NCBI GenBank assembly: GCA_963752345.1
Contig: CAVVYA010000013.1
Coordinates: forward strand, 62,001-126,000
Reading direction: 5' to 3'
DNA: 64,000 nt
Source of the DNA: CAVVYA01 sp963752345
GTDB lineage: Bacteria; Pseudomonadota; Alphaproteobacteria; SMXQ01
Position 1 is the stretch's first letter. Each line of letters opens with the position of its first letter. Both the position numbers and the translations under genes were made by a program. Shown here in pieces: positions 1-11,648 of this stretch. Below the pieces are notes generated by a model. It was not told the DNA's origin, made no database searches, and worked only from the letters and a program-made list of their open reading frames with translations.

Positions 1-1
1 C

Positions 2-850
2 GTCTATCAGCCGCCCGAGCGGCGCACCCCGGCGCCGGCACCGGACGGGCTCGCCCCGGCGCCCGATCCGGATCTGGTGGAGAACACCCGCGACGGGCCG
101 CTGCCGGTCATCGGCAAGGACGGCCGCCGGCCGTGGCAGGCTTATGCCCGTCCGTTCGACGCCAACGACAAGCGCCCGCGCGTCGCCCTCATCATCAGCG
201 GCCTCGGTCAATCGGCCGCCGCCACCGAGGCCGCGATCCAACGCCTGCCCGGCGCGGTCACGCTCGCCTTCGCACCCTACGCCAAGAATCTGGACCAATG
301 GATCGGCTTGGCCCGCGCCGCCGGCCACGAAGTGCTGCTGACAGTGCCGATGGAGCCGATCGGTTATCCCGACAACGATCCTGGCCCGCATACCCTGCTC
401 ACCAGCATCAGCGACAAGGACAACCGCGAGCGGCTGCTCTATCTGCTGTCGCGCTTCCCCGGCTATGTCGGGGTACTCAATACCATGGGCGCGCGCCTGA
501 CCACCGCGCCGCAAAGCCTGCGGCCCATCCTCGAAGAGATCAACAACCGCGGCCTGATCTTCGTCGATTCGCGCTCCAGCCTGCGCAGCGTCGCTGCGTC
601 GCAGGCGAGCGAGATCGGCCTGCCGCGCGCCATCAACAACCGCTTCATCGACATCAAGGCGGCCCGGTCCGAGATCGACCAGCGGCTCGACGAGCTCGAG
701 CGCATCGCCAAGGACGGCGGCTATGCGCTCGGCATCGGCTCGCCCTATCCGGTCACCATCGAGCGCGTCGTGCTGTGGGCCCAGGAACTCGAAAGCAAGG
801 GCATCGCCTTGGCCCCGGTCTCGGCGCTGGTCGACAAGCAGCCCGATTGA
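2..850 (+). CDS. Divergent polysaccharide deacetylase family protein (5' truncated by window edge)
   Basis: The reading frame is open from base 2, so the start lies outside the window. The GTG at 77 is internal. About 282 residues are visible. The first 30 or so are Pro/Ala-rich, as in a periplasmic linker, followed by a domain with the motifs VALIISGLGQS, LTVPMEP and FVDSRSS typical of the YibQ-type divergent polysaccharide deacetylase family. Members are exported and are thought to act near the cell envelope, but their substrate is poorly defined. The visible part has no signal peptide because the N-terminus is missing. The stop at 848-850 is followed 15 bases later by rppH on the same strand, so the two are probably co-transcribed. 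The family call rests on overall pattern; I did not confirm catalytic residues. Confidence 0.75.
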   Translation, partial: VYQPPERRTPAPAPDGLAPAPDPDLVENTRDGPLPVIGKDGRRPWQAYARPFDANDKRPRVALIISGLGQSAAATEAAIQRLPGAVTLAFAPYAKNLDQWIGLARAAGHEVLLTVPMEPIGYPDNDPGPHTLLTSISDKDNRERLLYLLSRFPGYVGVLNTMGARLTTAPQSLRPILEEINNRGLIFVDSRSSLRSVAASQASEIGLPRAINNRFIDIKAARSEIDQRLDELERIAKDGGYALGIGSPYPVTIERVVLWAQELESKGIALAPVSALVDKQPD

Positions 851-865
851 GTCCTAGTCTTGGCC

Positions 866-1378
866 ATGACGCCGAGTGACCCGTCCACCGCTGATCTGCC
901 CTACCGCCCCTGCGTCGGCATCATGCTGCTCAATGCGCGGGGGCAGGCTTTCGTGGCGCGGCGCATCGACATGCCATCCGAGGCCTGGCAGATGCCGCAA
1001 GGCGGCATCGACGAGGGTGAGACGCCGCAGCAGGCCGTCATGCGCGAGTTGCGCGAGGAAGTCGGCACCGACAAGGCCGAGATCATCGCCGAGAGCGATC
1101 ACTGGCTGGACTACGACCTGCCGCCCGAGCTGGTCGGCAAGCTGTGGGGCGGACGCTACCGCGGCCAGCGCCAGAAATGGTTTGCCCTGCGCTTCACCGG
1201 CCGCGACGACGACGTGAACATCGCGACCGAGATACCGGAATTTCTCGATTGGAAATGGGCCGAGCTCGACCGCCTGCCGTTGCTCATCGTGCCGTTCAAG
1301 CGCCGGCTCTACGAGAAGATCGTCGCCGAATTCGCGCCGGTCGCGCGGCAACTCAAAGCCGACTCCGAATTCCGCTGA
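866..1378 (+). CDS. rppH: RNA pyrophosphohydrolase (Nudix hydrolase)
   Basis: This protein of about 170 residues removes pyrophosphate from 5'-triphosphorylated RNA, which starts RNase E-dependent decay. It also belongs to the family that hydrolyses dinucleoside polyphosphates (NudH/IalA). The full Nudix box is present at residues 46-68: glycine 46, glutamate 52, the REL core at 60-62, the metal-binding EE pair at 64-65 and glycine 67. The N-terminal YRPCVGIMLLN segment is also typical of RppH. I chose the ATG at 866; an in-frame TTG at 860 is possible, and neither has a clear ribosome-binding site. The length fits the alphaproteobacterial family. It lies directly downstream of the polysaccharide deacetylase gene. 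Confidence 0.93.
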   Translation: MTPSDPSTADLPYRPCVGIMLLNARGQAFVARRIDMPSEAWQMPQGGIDEGETPQQAVMRELREEVGTDKAEIIAESDHWLDYDLPPELVGKLWGGRYRGQRQKWFALRFTGRDDDVNIATEIPEFLDWKWAELDRLPLLIVPFKRRLYEKIVAEFAPVARQLKADSEFR

Positions 1379-1587
1379 ATCCTGACAGCATGACATGTGA
1401 TGGTGGGTGCCCGGAGGACGGACACCGCTCGTCACCGTCGCACGCGACGGCTTCACCAGGATGGCCCGCCGTCGTGCGTAGATAGCCGTCATTCGAGCAT
1501 CCACGAATCGACGCTTGCCAACGGTCTCGGCCTTGACCGGACAGCCTTGGGACAAGCAGGGGCACGAGGAAACAAAGAAGCCTTCTG

Positions 1588-1616
1588 AAAAAAATGGCCC
1601 GGTCGAACCGGGCCAT
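1588..1616 (-). terminator. Rho-independent terminator of the ferritin-like gene
   Basis: A perfect 10-bp stem (ATGGCCCGGT / ACCGGGCCAT at 1594-1603 and 1607-1616) encloses a 3-base loop. Read on the minus strand it is followed by a run of T residues (the A run at 1588-1593 on the plus strand). It lies about 30 bases past the stop of the minus-strand gene that ends at 1648. The roughly 210 bases between rppH and this terminator hold no gene that I can support. Confidence 0.85.
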
Positions 1617-1647
1617 AGCGACAAGAATGCGTGACAGGCCGTGCGGC

Positions 1648-2461
1648 TTACGCCGCGGCGGCGTCGCGGCGCTGACGGTAGGCCATGAAGCGCCAGGCCA
1701 CCGTGCTGATCACCCGATGGAGCCAGCCGTTCGGCTTCAGGCCGGCCGCCTTCAGGGTCATGGCAACGCCGCGCTCGACCACGCCAGGCCGATAGTAGCG
1801 AACGGCGCGCCGCATATATTCCCGGGAGTAATGCGCGCGGTCGTAGGGTTCACCGCGAACCGTTCGCGGCATAATAGGCATAGGCGAGCTCGTCATCCTC
1901 GCTCTCGGCGATGCGCGTGAGCGCCACCTTGAGCCGCTGCCATTGGTTGAGCTCCTCTTTCTCGAGGTAGCCGCGCAGATGGCTATAGAACAGCTTGTAG
2001 TGGCGCAGCTCGTCGGCCGCGATGTTCTTGCAGATCGCCTTGAGCACCGGCTCCTCCGCGGCATTGCCAAGCGCGGTGTAGTAGGAGCTGGTGCCGACCT
2101 CGACGATGCAGCGCGCGACCAACTCGCTCGCGCGCGAGCCGCGTACCGATTTGGTGGCGTCGAGCGGCAGCTTGTAGCCGGCGGTGAATGTCTTGAAACA
2201 CGAATCGAAATGGAAGCTGGCGTCGGCCAGTGCGGCCCAGCGCCCGAGCACGTCGCCGTGCTGCACTTCCTCTTCGGCCCAGGCGCGTGCCGCGCCCTGG
2301 AAGTCGGGATCGTCGGAGAACACATTGCAGAGATACACGGCGTAATCGTCGCCGTTTTTCTCGACCATGCTGGCCGCCTTGACGATCTTGAGGATATCCG
2401 GATCGACCTTGGACGGGTCGAAGCGGTCCCACGGGATATCGTCCTGACACCAATGTTTCAT
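1648..2461 (-). CDS. Ferritin-like di-iron protein (one frameshift)
   Basis: The protein of about 270 residues has two ExxH metal-binding motifs, EVQH in the first third and ELRH further on, each in a predicted helix. This is the signature of the ferritin-like di-iron superfamily. A third conserved acidic position is seen in CIVEVGTSSYY. The specific activity (oxidase, desaturase-like or storage) cannot be told. The start is the ATG at 2461 (MKHWCQDD). Near 1870 the frame shifts: an extra G in AACGGTTCG stops the first frame at about residue 200, and removing it continues into YDRAHYSREYMRRAVRYY and a basic C-terminus ending DAAAA. It is downstream of atpC on the same strand but has its own promoter-like TATAAT and its own terminator. 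Confidence 0.7.
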
Positions 2462-2493
2462 GACGGCCCCCAAAATTTTTTCTCTTGGTAAAA

Positions 2494-2523
2494 ATTATAT
2501 GGAGGGCTACGCACGGATTGCCA
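2494..2523 (-). promoter_or_regulatory. Promoter candidate for the ferritin-like gene
   Basis: The minus strand carries an exact TATAAT at 2499-2494, about 33 bases upstream of the ATG at 2461. It is embedded in an AT-rich stretch that stands out from the GC-rich surroundings. The best -35 is weak (TGGCAA, spacing 18, ending at 2523). This lies in the 120-base gap after atpC and suggests transcription independent of the atp operon. Confidence 0.5.
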
Positions 2524-2582
2524 GCGCTAAAAAGTGGCGGGAATCATACGCCTGCTCATGGACGGCGCAGGTGACACAAGAT

Positions 2583-3014
2583 TTAGCGGTTGGTCTCCAG
2601 CACACCCACCGCGAGCATCGCCTCAATCCGGGCGATTTCCTCGTTAATGCGCGCTTTTTCATCCTCACCGTCGGCGGCCGACAGGCGGGCGCGCGCCGCA
2701 GTGCGGCGGGCTTCCAGATCGGCCATGTCGATGTCGCGCACCGGCGATGCTTCCTCGGCCAGCACCGTGCAGCGCGAGCCATTGACCTCGGCGAAGCCGC
2801 CCGCCACGAAGATGCGCTCGCGGATATTCTTGGCATCGATGCCGCCGTCGTAGATCTCGATCACGCCCGGCCGCACCGTGGCGATCAGCGGCGCATGACC
2901 GGGCAGCACACCGAAGTCGCCTTCCGACCCGGGCACCACGACCATGTCCACTTCGGCCGAGAACAACAGCCGCTCCGGTGCCACCAGCTCGAACGATACC
3001 TTGTTGTCCGCCAT
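2583..3014 (-). CDS. atpC: ATP synthase F1 epsilon subunit
   Basis: This 143-residue protein is the epsilon subunit of the F1 rotor, which with gamma couples proton flow to ATP synthesis and can inhibit hydrolysis. The N-terminal beta-sandwich shows the conserved FELVAPERLLFSAEVDMVVVPG and GVLPGHAPLIATVRPG blocks, given here in parts. The C-terminal helical region (residues 90-135) is rich in Ala, Arg and Glu. It is the last gene of the minus-strand order atpH-atpA-atpG-atpD-atpC and starts 45 bases after the atpD stop. The reading frame is intact. Confidence 0.96.
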   Translation of the reverse strand: MADNKVSFELVAPERLLFSAEVDMVVVPGSEGDFGVLPGHAPLIATVRPGVIEIYDGGIDAKNIRERIFVAGGFAEVNGSRCTVLAEEASPVRDIDMADLEARRTAARARLSAADGEDEKARINEEIARIEAMLAVGVLETNR

Positions 3015-3059
3015 CGGTCGGTTTTCCCTACGCCCCGTTGATCCGTACGATCAGGCCGC

Positions 3060-4481
<1,422 letters not shown>

Positions 4482-4541
4482 GGTCTGCTCCGGTAAAACG
4501 CGTGTGTCTGTCGCGTGAATCTGTGTAATTGCCGCCAGCCG

Positions 4542-5432
4542 TCAGATGGCTTCGGCGCCGGAGACGATCTCGATCATCTCCTTGGTGATGTAGGCTTGCC
4601 GCGTGCGGTTGTAGTTGAGCGTGAGACGATTGATCATCTCTCCGGCGTTGCGCGTCGCCGAGTCCATCGCCGCCATGCGCGCGCCCTGTTCACCGGCGTA
4701 ACTTTCCAGCATGGCGCGGTAGACCTGCACCGCCAGATTGCGCGGCAGCAGCTCGGTGAGAATCGTCTCCTCGTCCGGCTCGAATTCGTAAACCGCCGGG
4801 ACGCCGGATTCCGTGGCAGTACCCGGCGCCACGGCCGGTACCGGGAACGGAATGAGCTGCTGAATCGTCAGTTCCTGGGTGATCGCCGACTTGAAGCGGT
4901 TGTAGATCAGCGTGGCGACGTCGAAGTCGCCCGCCTCATACAGGCTGGTGAGCAGCGCCGCGACATTGGTGCCTTCCTCGAAGCGCAGACGCGGCCGGCC
5001 GACGCCGTCGATGGTCTGCACCAAAAGACGTCCGAATTCGCCCTTGAGCGCGTCGCGGCCCTTGCGTCCGATGGTCACCAGCTTGACCTCTTTACCTTCC
5101 GCCAGCAGCCGGCGGAGGTGCGCCCGCGCGCCGCGCGCGATCGAGGCATTGAAGCCGCCGGCCAGCCCGCGATCCGAGGTCATGACGATGACGAGATGCA
5201 CGCGGTCCGCGCCGGTGCCCGCCAGCATCTTGGGCGCGCCCGCGCCTTCACCGATGCCGGCGGCGAGCGAGCCCAGCATGCGCTCCATGCGCTCGGCGTA
5301 AGGCCGCGCGGCCTCCGCCTGCTCCTGGGCGCGACGCAGTTTCGACGCCGCCACCATCTTCATGGCGGAGGTGATCTTGCGCGTGTTCTTCACGCTGTTG
5401 ATGCGGACCCGGAGGTCCTTGAGACTGGGCAT
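4542..5432 (-). CDS. atpG: ATP synthase F1 gamma subunit
   Basis: This 296-residue protein is the central shaft of F1 and transmits rotation from the c-ring to the catalytic head. The N-terminal helix has the conserved DLRVRINSVKNTRKITSAMKMVAASK pattern, stated here in pieces (RINSVKNT, ITSAMKMVAASKL). The C-terminal helix carries the conserved RMAAMDSATRNAGEMI and TKEMIEIVSGA blocks. The frame is intact and the length is normal. It lies 35 bases after atpA and 60 bases before atpD. Confidence 0.97.
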   Translation of the reverse strand: MPSLKDLRVRINSVKNTRKITSAMKMVAASKLRRAQEQAEAARPYAERMERMLGSLAAGIGEGAGAPKMLAGTGADRVHLVIVMTSDRGLAGGFNASIARGARAHLRRLLAEGKEVKLVTIGRKGRDALKGEFGRLLVQTIDGVGRPRLRFEEGTNVAALLTSLYEAGDFDVATLIYNRFKSAITQELTIQQLIPFPVPAVAPGTATESGVPAVYEFEPDEETILTELLPRNLAVQVYRAMLESYAGEQGARMAAMDSATRNAGEMINRLTLNYNRTRQAYITKEMIEIVSGAEAI

Positions 5433-5467
5433 CGGCTGTGGCTCGCTGTCCTAGAGGCGCTGGCTGC

Positions 5468-6997
<1,530 letters not shown>

Positions 6998-6998
<1 letters not shown>

Positions 6999-7558
6999 CA
7001 GCCAATCCCTTTCATGGCGAGCTGTAGCTTCTGAAGTTTGGTGCGCAGCGAGGAATCGACCATGCGCGAACCGACGCGCACGATCAGCCCGCCGAGCAGG
7101 CGTTTGTCGACCTTGGTATGGAGCGTGATCTTGCTGCCGATGGCCTGGCGCAGGGCCTCGGTCACGGCGGCAACCTGGGCTTCGGTCAGCGGCGCGGCCG
7201 AACTGACCTCGGCGGTCACCTCGCCACGGCTGGCCGACAATTTGGCGACATAGCCGTCGATCACGCTCGACAGCGCGAACAGGCGCCGGTTCATGGCGAG
7301 CACGCCGAGAATGTTTCTGGTCAGCGCATGGAAGCCGGCGCGTTCGGCGAGTGCGGTCATGGCCTTGGCCTGCTGCTCGCGCGCGATCACCGGCGAACCC
7401 ACGAGACGGGCGAGGTCGGCGCTTTCCACCGTCATCTTGCGGAGCGCGAGAAGGTCGTCGGCGACCGCGTCGAGCGCGTTCTGCTCGGCGGCCAGATCAA
7501 ACAACGCAGTGGCGTAGCGCCCGGCGAGGCCGGATGCGCCAGTCTTGGAAGACGGCAC
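6998..7558 (-). CDS. atpH: ATP synthase F1 delta subunit
   Basis: This protein of about 186 residues connects the F1 head to the peripheral stalk. I chose the GTG at 7558 because it has GGGAG nine bases upstream and gives the usual length; longer in-frame starts reach 7621 but add an unconserved N-terminus. The motifs GRYATALFDLA near the N-terminus and LLGGLIVRVGSRMVDSSLRTKL at the C-terminus (shown in part) are typical of the delta/OSCP family. It is the first gene of the atpHAGDC operon, and its stop touches the atpA start. Confidence 0.94.
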
Positions 7559-7661
7559 CTGGAAAGGCTCCCGAAATGTACCGGAAACAAACGGCCGGCA
7601 AAACTGGGTTGGGCGGGACAAGCGGCTATAAGACCATCGTCGCCGCCTTTAGGGCGTGGCT

Positions 7662-7690
7662 TACCTACCACAGGCCCCCAGGGGTTGCAA
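7662..7690 (-). promoter_or_regulatory. Weak promoter candidate for atpHAGDC
   Basis: On the minus strand, TTGCAA (7690-7685) is followed after 17 bases by TAGGTA (7667-7662), about 100 bases upstream of the atpH GTG. The -35 is reasonable and the -10 poor, so this is only the best fit in the 220-base gap between priA and atpH. Confidence 0.25.
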
Positions 7691-7781
7691 CCGCCGCAAC
7701 GTCATGAAGAAGCCGCGATTTTTCGCAAGGCTTCCGGTCACCGCGGCGGCCCGACCGCGATCACAAACCGCCGCTTGGCGC

Positions 7782-10022
7782 TTAGAAGAAACTATAGGGG
7801 TCCATGTCGACCTGGACGCGGACCGAGGCAGGTTCCGGCGCGCTGTCGAGCCAGCCGCGCAGCGCGGCCTGGAGCGGATATTTTTTCGGCGCCTGGACCA
7901 GGAAGCGGCGGCGGTGGCGGCCGCGCAGCAGACTCATCGGTGCGGGTGCCGGCCCCAGGATGCGCAGGGTGGCTTCATGCGGCGCGGCGCGGGCCAGTCG
8001 GCGGGCGTAGGCGTCGACCGCAGCGGCGTCCCTGGCCGACAAGATGAGCGCCGCCAGCCGGCCGAACGGCGGCATGCCTGCGGCCTGACGGGAGGCGGAT
8101 TCGGCGGCGAGGAATTCGTCGCGCCCGCCATGGGCCATGGCCTGCAGCACCGCATGGCTGGGATCGTAAGTTTGCAGACAGACATGGCCGGGCTGCTCGG
8201 CCCGTCCGGCCCGCCCGGCCACCTGGGTGAGGAGCTGGAAGGTGCGTTCCGCCGCCCGCAGGTCGCCGCCCGCCAGGCCGAGATCGGCATCGACCACGCC
8301 GACCAGGGTGAGACCCGGGAAATGGTGGCCCTTGGCCATGACCTGGGTGCCGATCAGCAGGTCGACCTCGCGTTCGGTGACCTTGCGCACCAGTTCCTCG
8401 GCCGCGTGCGCCGTGGCCAGGGTATCGCTAGCCATAACGGCCTGGCGGGCGTCGGGGAACAGCATGGCGGTTTCTTCCGCCAGCCGCTCGACGCCGGGCC
8501 CGCACGCGGCCCAGCTGCCCTGGGCCTGGCAGTTCGGGCAGTTCGGCGGCAGCGTGACCGCATGGCCACAGTGGTGGCATTCGAGCCGCCCGCGCTGGCG
8601 ATGCTCCACGAGCCAGGCGGAGCAGTTCGGGCATTGCAACCGATGGCCGCAGGAGCGGCATAGCGTGAGTGGCGCGTAGCCGCGCCGATTGAGGAACAGC
8701 ATGGCTTGGCCGCCGCCGGCCAAGGTCGCCGCCAGCCGTTCGCGCAGGACCGGCGAGAGCCAGCGGCCGCGTTCCGGCGGGCTCTTGCGCATGTCGATCA
8801 ATTCGATGTCGGGCAGCTTGGCGCCGGCATGGCGGTCGGGCAGATGCAGGATGCCGTAGCGGCCCTCCTGGGCATTGACCACGGTTTCGAGCGACGGCGT
8901 GGCGGAGACCAGGACCACGGGGATGCCACCCAGGCGCGCGCGCACCACCGCCATGTCGCGCGCGTTGTAGAGCACCCCGTCTTCCTGCTTGAAGGAGGAG
9001 TCGTGCTCTTCGTCGACGATGATGAGGCCGAGATCGGCGAACGGCAGGAACAAAGCCGAGCGCGCGCCGACGACGACTTTGGCGCTGCCGTCCGCTGCGG
9101 CCCGCCAGGTCGCGCGCCGGCGACCGGGTGGCACTTCGGAATGCCACACGGCGGGTGCCGCGCCGAAGCGCGCCTCGAAGCGTTCGAGCCATTGCGCGGA
9201 GAGCACGATTTCCGGCAGCAGCACGAGCACCTGTTTGCCGGCCGCCAGCGCCGCGGCCATGGCTTCAAAATAGACTTCGGTCTTGCCTGAGCCGGTCACG
9301 CCATCGAGCAGCGTCGCGCTGTAGCCGTTCTGCACGCGCTCGCGCAACGCCTGCGCCACGCGGGTTTGTTCGACCGACAGAGTCGGTCCCTGCTTGCGCC
9401 AATCGGGCGGCTCGAACGGCGAGCGCGAAGGAACGGCGACGGCGGCGAGCGCGCCCATCTTGACGAGTCCATGAATGACCGAGGCGCCGACGCCCGTTTC
9501 ACGGATCAAGTCCGGCAGCGCGCGCGGCGGACCATCGGACAGCAGATCGAGCACACGGGTGCGCGCCGGCGTCGATCGCATGTCACCGGATGCTTGCCAG
9601 CCGGCAACGCGGGTGTAAGCTGTCGTCGGCGACAGGGGCGATAGTGCTTCGGGCACATTCAGCACCATGCGCAACACGGCGCCGGGCGGCGTCACTGTGT
9701 AATTCGCCACCCAATCGATGAAGCGGCGCTGCACCGTGGCGATCGGCTGCACCGGCAGGCGCGCGATTACCGATTTCAACTTCGCGCGTGACGGCGCATC
9801 GTCGCTGGCGGGATCGCGGTCCCACACGACGCCGATTCTTTCCTTGCTGCCGAGCGGCACGCGTACGATATCACCGGGCTGCAGCTGCTCGTCGCGCGGC
9901 GCAAGGTAATCATAGGCCCCGGCAAGCGGCAGCGGCAGCAGAACGCTGACGCGCTCGGCTTCGAGAACGGGATCGTCCACGCCGGGTAAGGTGCCCGCGG
10001 AACTGGCGCGGAGTGATGCCAT
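7782..10022 (-). CDS. priA: Primosomal protein N' (replication restart helicase)
   Basis: PriA binds stalled replication forks and reloads the replisome. This protein has about 746 residues. It shows an N-terminal DNA-binding part (VSVLLPLPLAGAYDYL), the Walker A segment DGVTGSGKTEVYF, the DEEHD helicase motif in VDEEHDSSFKQEDG, and a zinc-binding region with paired cysteines (CRSCGH, CPNCSAW, CHHCGH, CPNCQ). Motif V/VI residues appear in LIGTQVMAKGHHFP and QVAGRAGRA. I took the ATG at 10022 over a TTG three codons upstream. The frame is intact. It is divergent from the transaldolase gene, sharing a 110-base intergenic region. Confidence 0.96.
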   Translation of the reverse strand: MASLRASSAGTLPGVDDPVLEAERVSVLLPLPLAGAYDYLAPRDEQLQPGDIVRVPLGSKERIGVVWDRDPASDDAPSRAKLKSVIARLPVQPIATVQRRFIDWVANYTVTPPGAVLRMVLNVPEALSPLSPTTAYTRVAGWQASGDMRSTPARTRVLDLLSDGPPRALPDLIRETGVGASVIHGLVKMGALAAVAVPSRSPFEPPDWRKQGPTLSVEQTRVAQALRERVQNGYSATLLDGVTGSGKTEVYFEAMAAALAAGKQVLVLLPEIVLSAQWLERFEARFGAAPAVWHSEVPPGRRRATWRAAADGSAKVVVGARSALFLPFADLGLIIVDEEHDSSFKQEDGVLYNARDMAVVRARLGGIPVVLVSATPSLETVVNAQEGRYGILHLPDRHAGAKLPDIELIDMRKSPPERGRWLSPVLRERLAATLAGGGQAMLFLNRRGYAPLTLCRSCGHRLQCPNCSAWLVEHRQRGRLECHHCGHAVTLPPNCPNCQAQGSWAACGPGVERLAEETAMLFPDARQAVMASDTLATAHAAEELVRKVTEREVDLLIGTQVMAKGHHFPGLTLVGVVDADLGLAGGDLRAAERTFQLLTQVAGRAGRAEQPGHVCLQTYDPSHAVLQAMAHGGRDEFLAAESASRQAAGMPPFGRLAALILSARDAAAVDAYARRLARAAPHEATLRILGPAPAPMSLLRGRHRRRFLVQAPKKYPLQAALRGWLDSAPEPASVRVQVDMDPYSFF

Positions 10023-10052
10023 GGGATACAATCTAGACCAGAAAACGGGTGA

Positions 10053-10085
10053 CGCTAAAGTTTAGCGATTTGTCAGCGAACTGAC
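10053..10085. promoter_or_regulatory. Two adjacent palindromes in the priA / fsa intergenic region
   Basis: CGCTAAA-G-TTTAGCG (10053-10067) is a perfect 7-bp inverted repeat. Five bases on lies GTCAG-CGAA-CTGAC (10072-10085), followed by TGACGTCA. They sit between the divergent priA and fsa genes and look like operator sites for a dimeric regulator. The regulator is unknown. Confidence 0.4.
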
Positions 10086-10132
10086 GTCATAATCCCGTCA
10101 TATTGGCGGAATACGGTAACGCGGAACAGACG

Positions 10133-10814
10133 ATGAAATTCTTTATCGACACGGCAGACACGAAGGAAATCCGCGAGCTTGCCGCGACCGGCATGCTCGA
10201 CGGCGTCACCACCAACCCGTCGCTGATCGCCAAAAGCGGCCGGCGGTTTCTTGATGTGATCGCCGAAATCTGCACGCATCGTCCCAGGCCCGGTCAGCGC
10301 CGAAGTGGCCGCCACCGATTTCGAAACCATGCTGGCGGAAGGCCGCAAGCTCGCCGCCATCGCGAAGAACGTCGCGGTCAAGGTGCCGCTGACGCCCGAC
10401 GGCTTGCGCGCCTGCAAGGCACTGTCGGATGAAGGGCGCATGGTCAACGTCACTTTATGCTTCTCGGCTGGGCAGGCCATCCTCGCTGCCAAGGCCGGCG
10501 CGACCTTCGTCTCGCCGTTCGTCGGCCGGCTCGACGACATCAGCCAGGACGGCATGGGGCTGATCGCCGACATCTGCCAGATCTACGCACAATACCCGAG
10601 CTTCCGCACCGAAGTGCTGGTCGCCTCGGTGCGCCATCCCGGCCATTTGATCGAAGCCGCCAAGATGGGCGCCCATGTCGCCACCATTCCACCGGCGGTA
10701 CTGCGCCAGCTCTACCAGCATCCGCTGACCGACAAAGGCCTCGCCGCCTTCCTCGCCGACTGGAAGAAGACGGGCCAGAGCATTCTCGGCCCCGAGACGG
10801 CGGCCGCGGAATGA
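10133..10814 (+). CDS. fsa: Short transaldolase / fructose-6-phosphate aldolase family protein (one frameshift)
   Basis: The protein of about 226 residues belongs to the short transaldolase family, single-domain TIM barrels that interconvert sugar phosphates in the pentose phosphate pathway or cleave fructose 6-phosphate. The N-terminus MKFFIDTADTKEIRELA and the DGVTTNPSL motif are diagnostic. The Schiff-base lysine lies in VAVKVPLT. A one-base insertion near 10275 (ATCTGCACGCATCG) breaks the frame. Removing a base gives IVPGPVSAEVAATDFET. The ATG at 10133 has GGAAC a few bases upstream. The stop overlaps the next start as ATGA. Whether it is transaldolase or F6P aldolase cannot be told from sequence alone. 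Confidence 0.88.
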
Positions 10815-11572
10815 CAGGTCGCTCGCACGACGCCGGCCCCGCCAACGTCGCAGCCGCGGAAGCCCGAAAGACCAGCACCGACGTCGCGGCCGAAAGCGAG
10901 GCCGATCACGTCGCGACTTACCTGCGCCGTCATCCGAATTTTCTCAACGACTATCCCGAGCTGCTGGAAATCCTGCAGCCGCCCAAGCGGCATCAGCATG
11001 GCGAGGCCGTGGTCGATCTGCAGTCGGCGATGATCGAGCGGCTGCGCAGCGAAAACCGGCGCGTCAACGAATCCCAGGCCGACCTGCTGGCGACCAGCCG
11101 CGCCAACATGACGACCCAGTCGCGCATCCATGCCGGCGTGCTCGCGCTGCTCGAAGCCACCACCTTCGAAAACCTGATTCAGGCGATCACCACCGATCTC
11201 GCCGTGCTGCTCGACGTCGACGTGGTGGCGCTCTGCGTCGAGGCGCCGGATTCCCACCCGCGCCGCGATGTCGCCGGCGTCCATATGCTGGCGGCCGGCG
11301 AAGTGGATGCGATTCTGGGTCCAAGCCGCGACATTGTCCTCTCGCCGACTTCCCACAGCCTCAATCCGCTCTACGGCGCGGGCGCGAGCCTCGTCCAGTC
11401 GGAAGCCCTGCTGCGCCTGCGGCCGAGCGCGCGCGCCCCCATGGGCCTGCTCGCACTGGGCTCGCGCGTCGAGGGGCGCTTCGACCCGAGCCAGGGCACC
11501 GAGCTTTTGGGCTTCCTGGCACGCATCCTGGAGCTTTGCATCCGCACGTGGCTGGAGCTGCCACGCGAATAG
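10811..11572 (+). CDS. DUF484 family protein
   Basis: This 253-residue protein carries the DUF484 signature: ADHVATYLRRHPNFLNDYPELLE at the N-terminus (shown in part), a coiled-coil stretch around DLQSAMIERLRSENRR, and a GAF-like C-terminal half ending LGFLARILELCIRTWL. The function is unknown. The gene is usually found directly before xerC, as here. Its ATG overlaps the stop of the transaldolase gene, implying translational coupling. Confidence 0.85.
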   Translation: MTGRSHDAGPANVAAAEARKTSTDVAAESEADHVATYLRRHPNFLNDYPELLEILQPPKRHQHGEAVVDLQSAMIERLRSENRRVNESQADLLATSRANMTTQSRIHAGVLALLEATTFENLIQAITTDLAVLLDVDVVALCVEAPDSHPRRDVAGVHMLAAGEVDAILGPSRDIVLSPTSHSLNPLYGAGASLVQSEALLRLRPSARAPMGLLALGSRVEGRFDPSQGTELLGFLARILELCIRTWLELPRE

Positions 11573-11580
11573 AGTTGGCA

Positions 11581-11614
11581 CTCGAGCATTTTCGAGCGAA
11601 GCGGAAGAAAATGC
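11581..11614. repeat. Short mosaic intergenic element (GCATTTTC...GAAAATGC type)
   Basis: Between DUF484 and xerC lies GCATTTTC (11586-11593), then GAGCGAAGCGGAA, then GAAAATGC (11607-11614). The 8-bp arms are perfect complements. A nested CTCGA/TCGAG pair overlaps the left arm. The layout matches a dispersed alphaproteobacterial intergenic element that I recall from related genomes. A related copy follows xerC. Confidence 0.55.
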
Positions 11615-11648
11615 ACAAGATCACGAGTCAGAGCGGCTGCGCCACGCC

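Noticed and set aside
1397..1588. A 63-codon plus-strand frame after rppH
   Set aside because: No ribosome-binding site, no family resemblance, and it runs up to the terminator of the opposite-strand gene.
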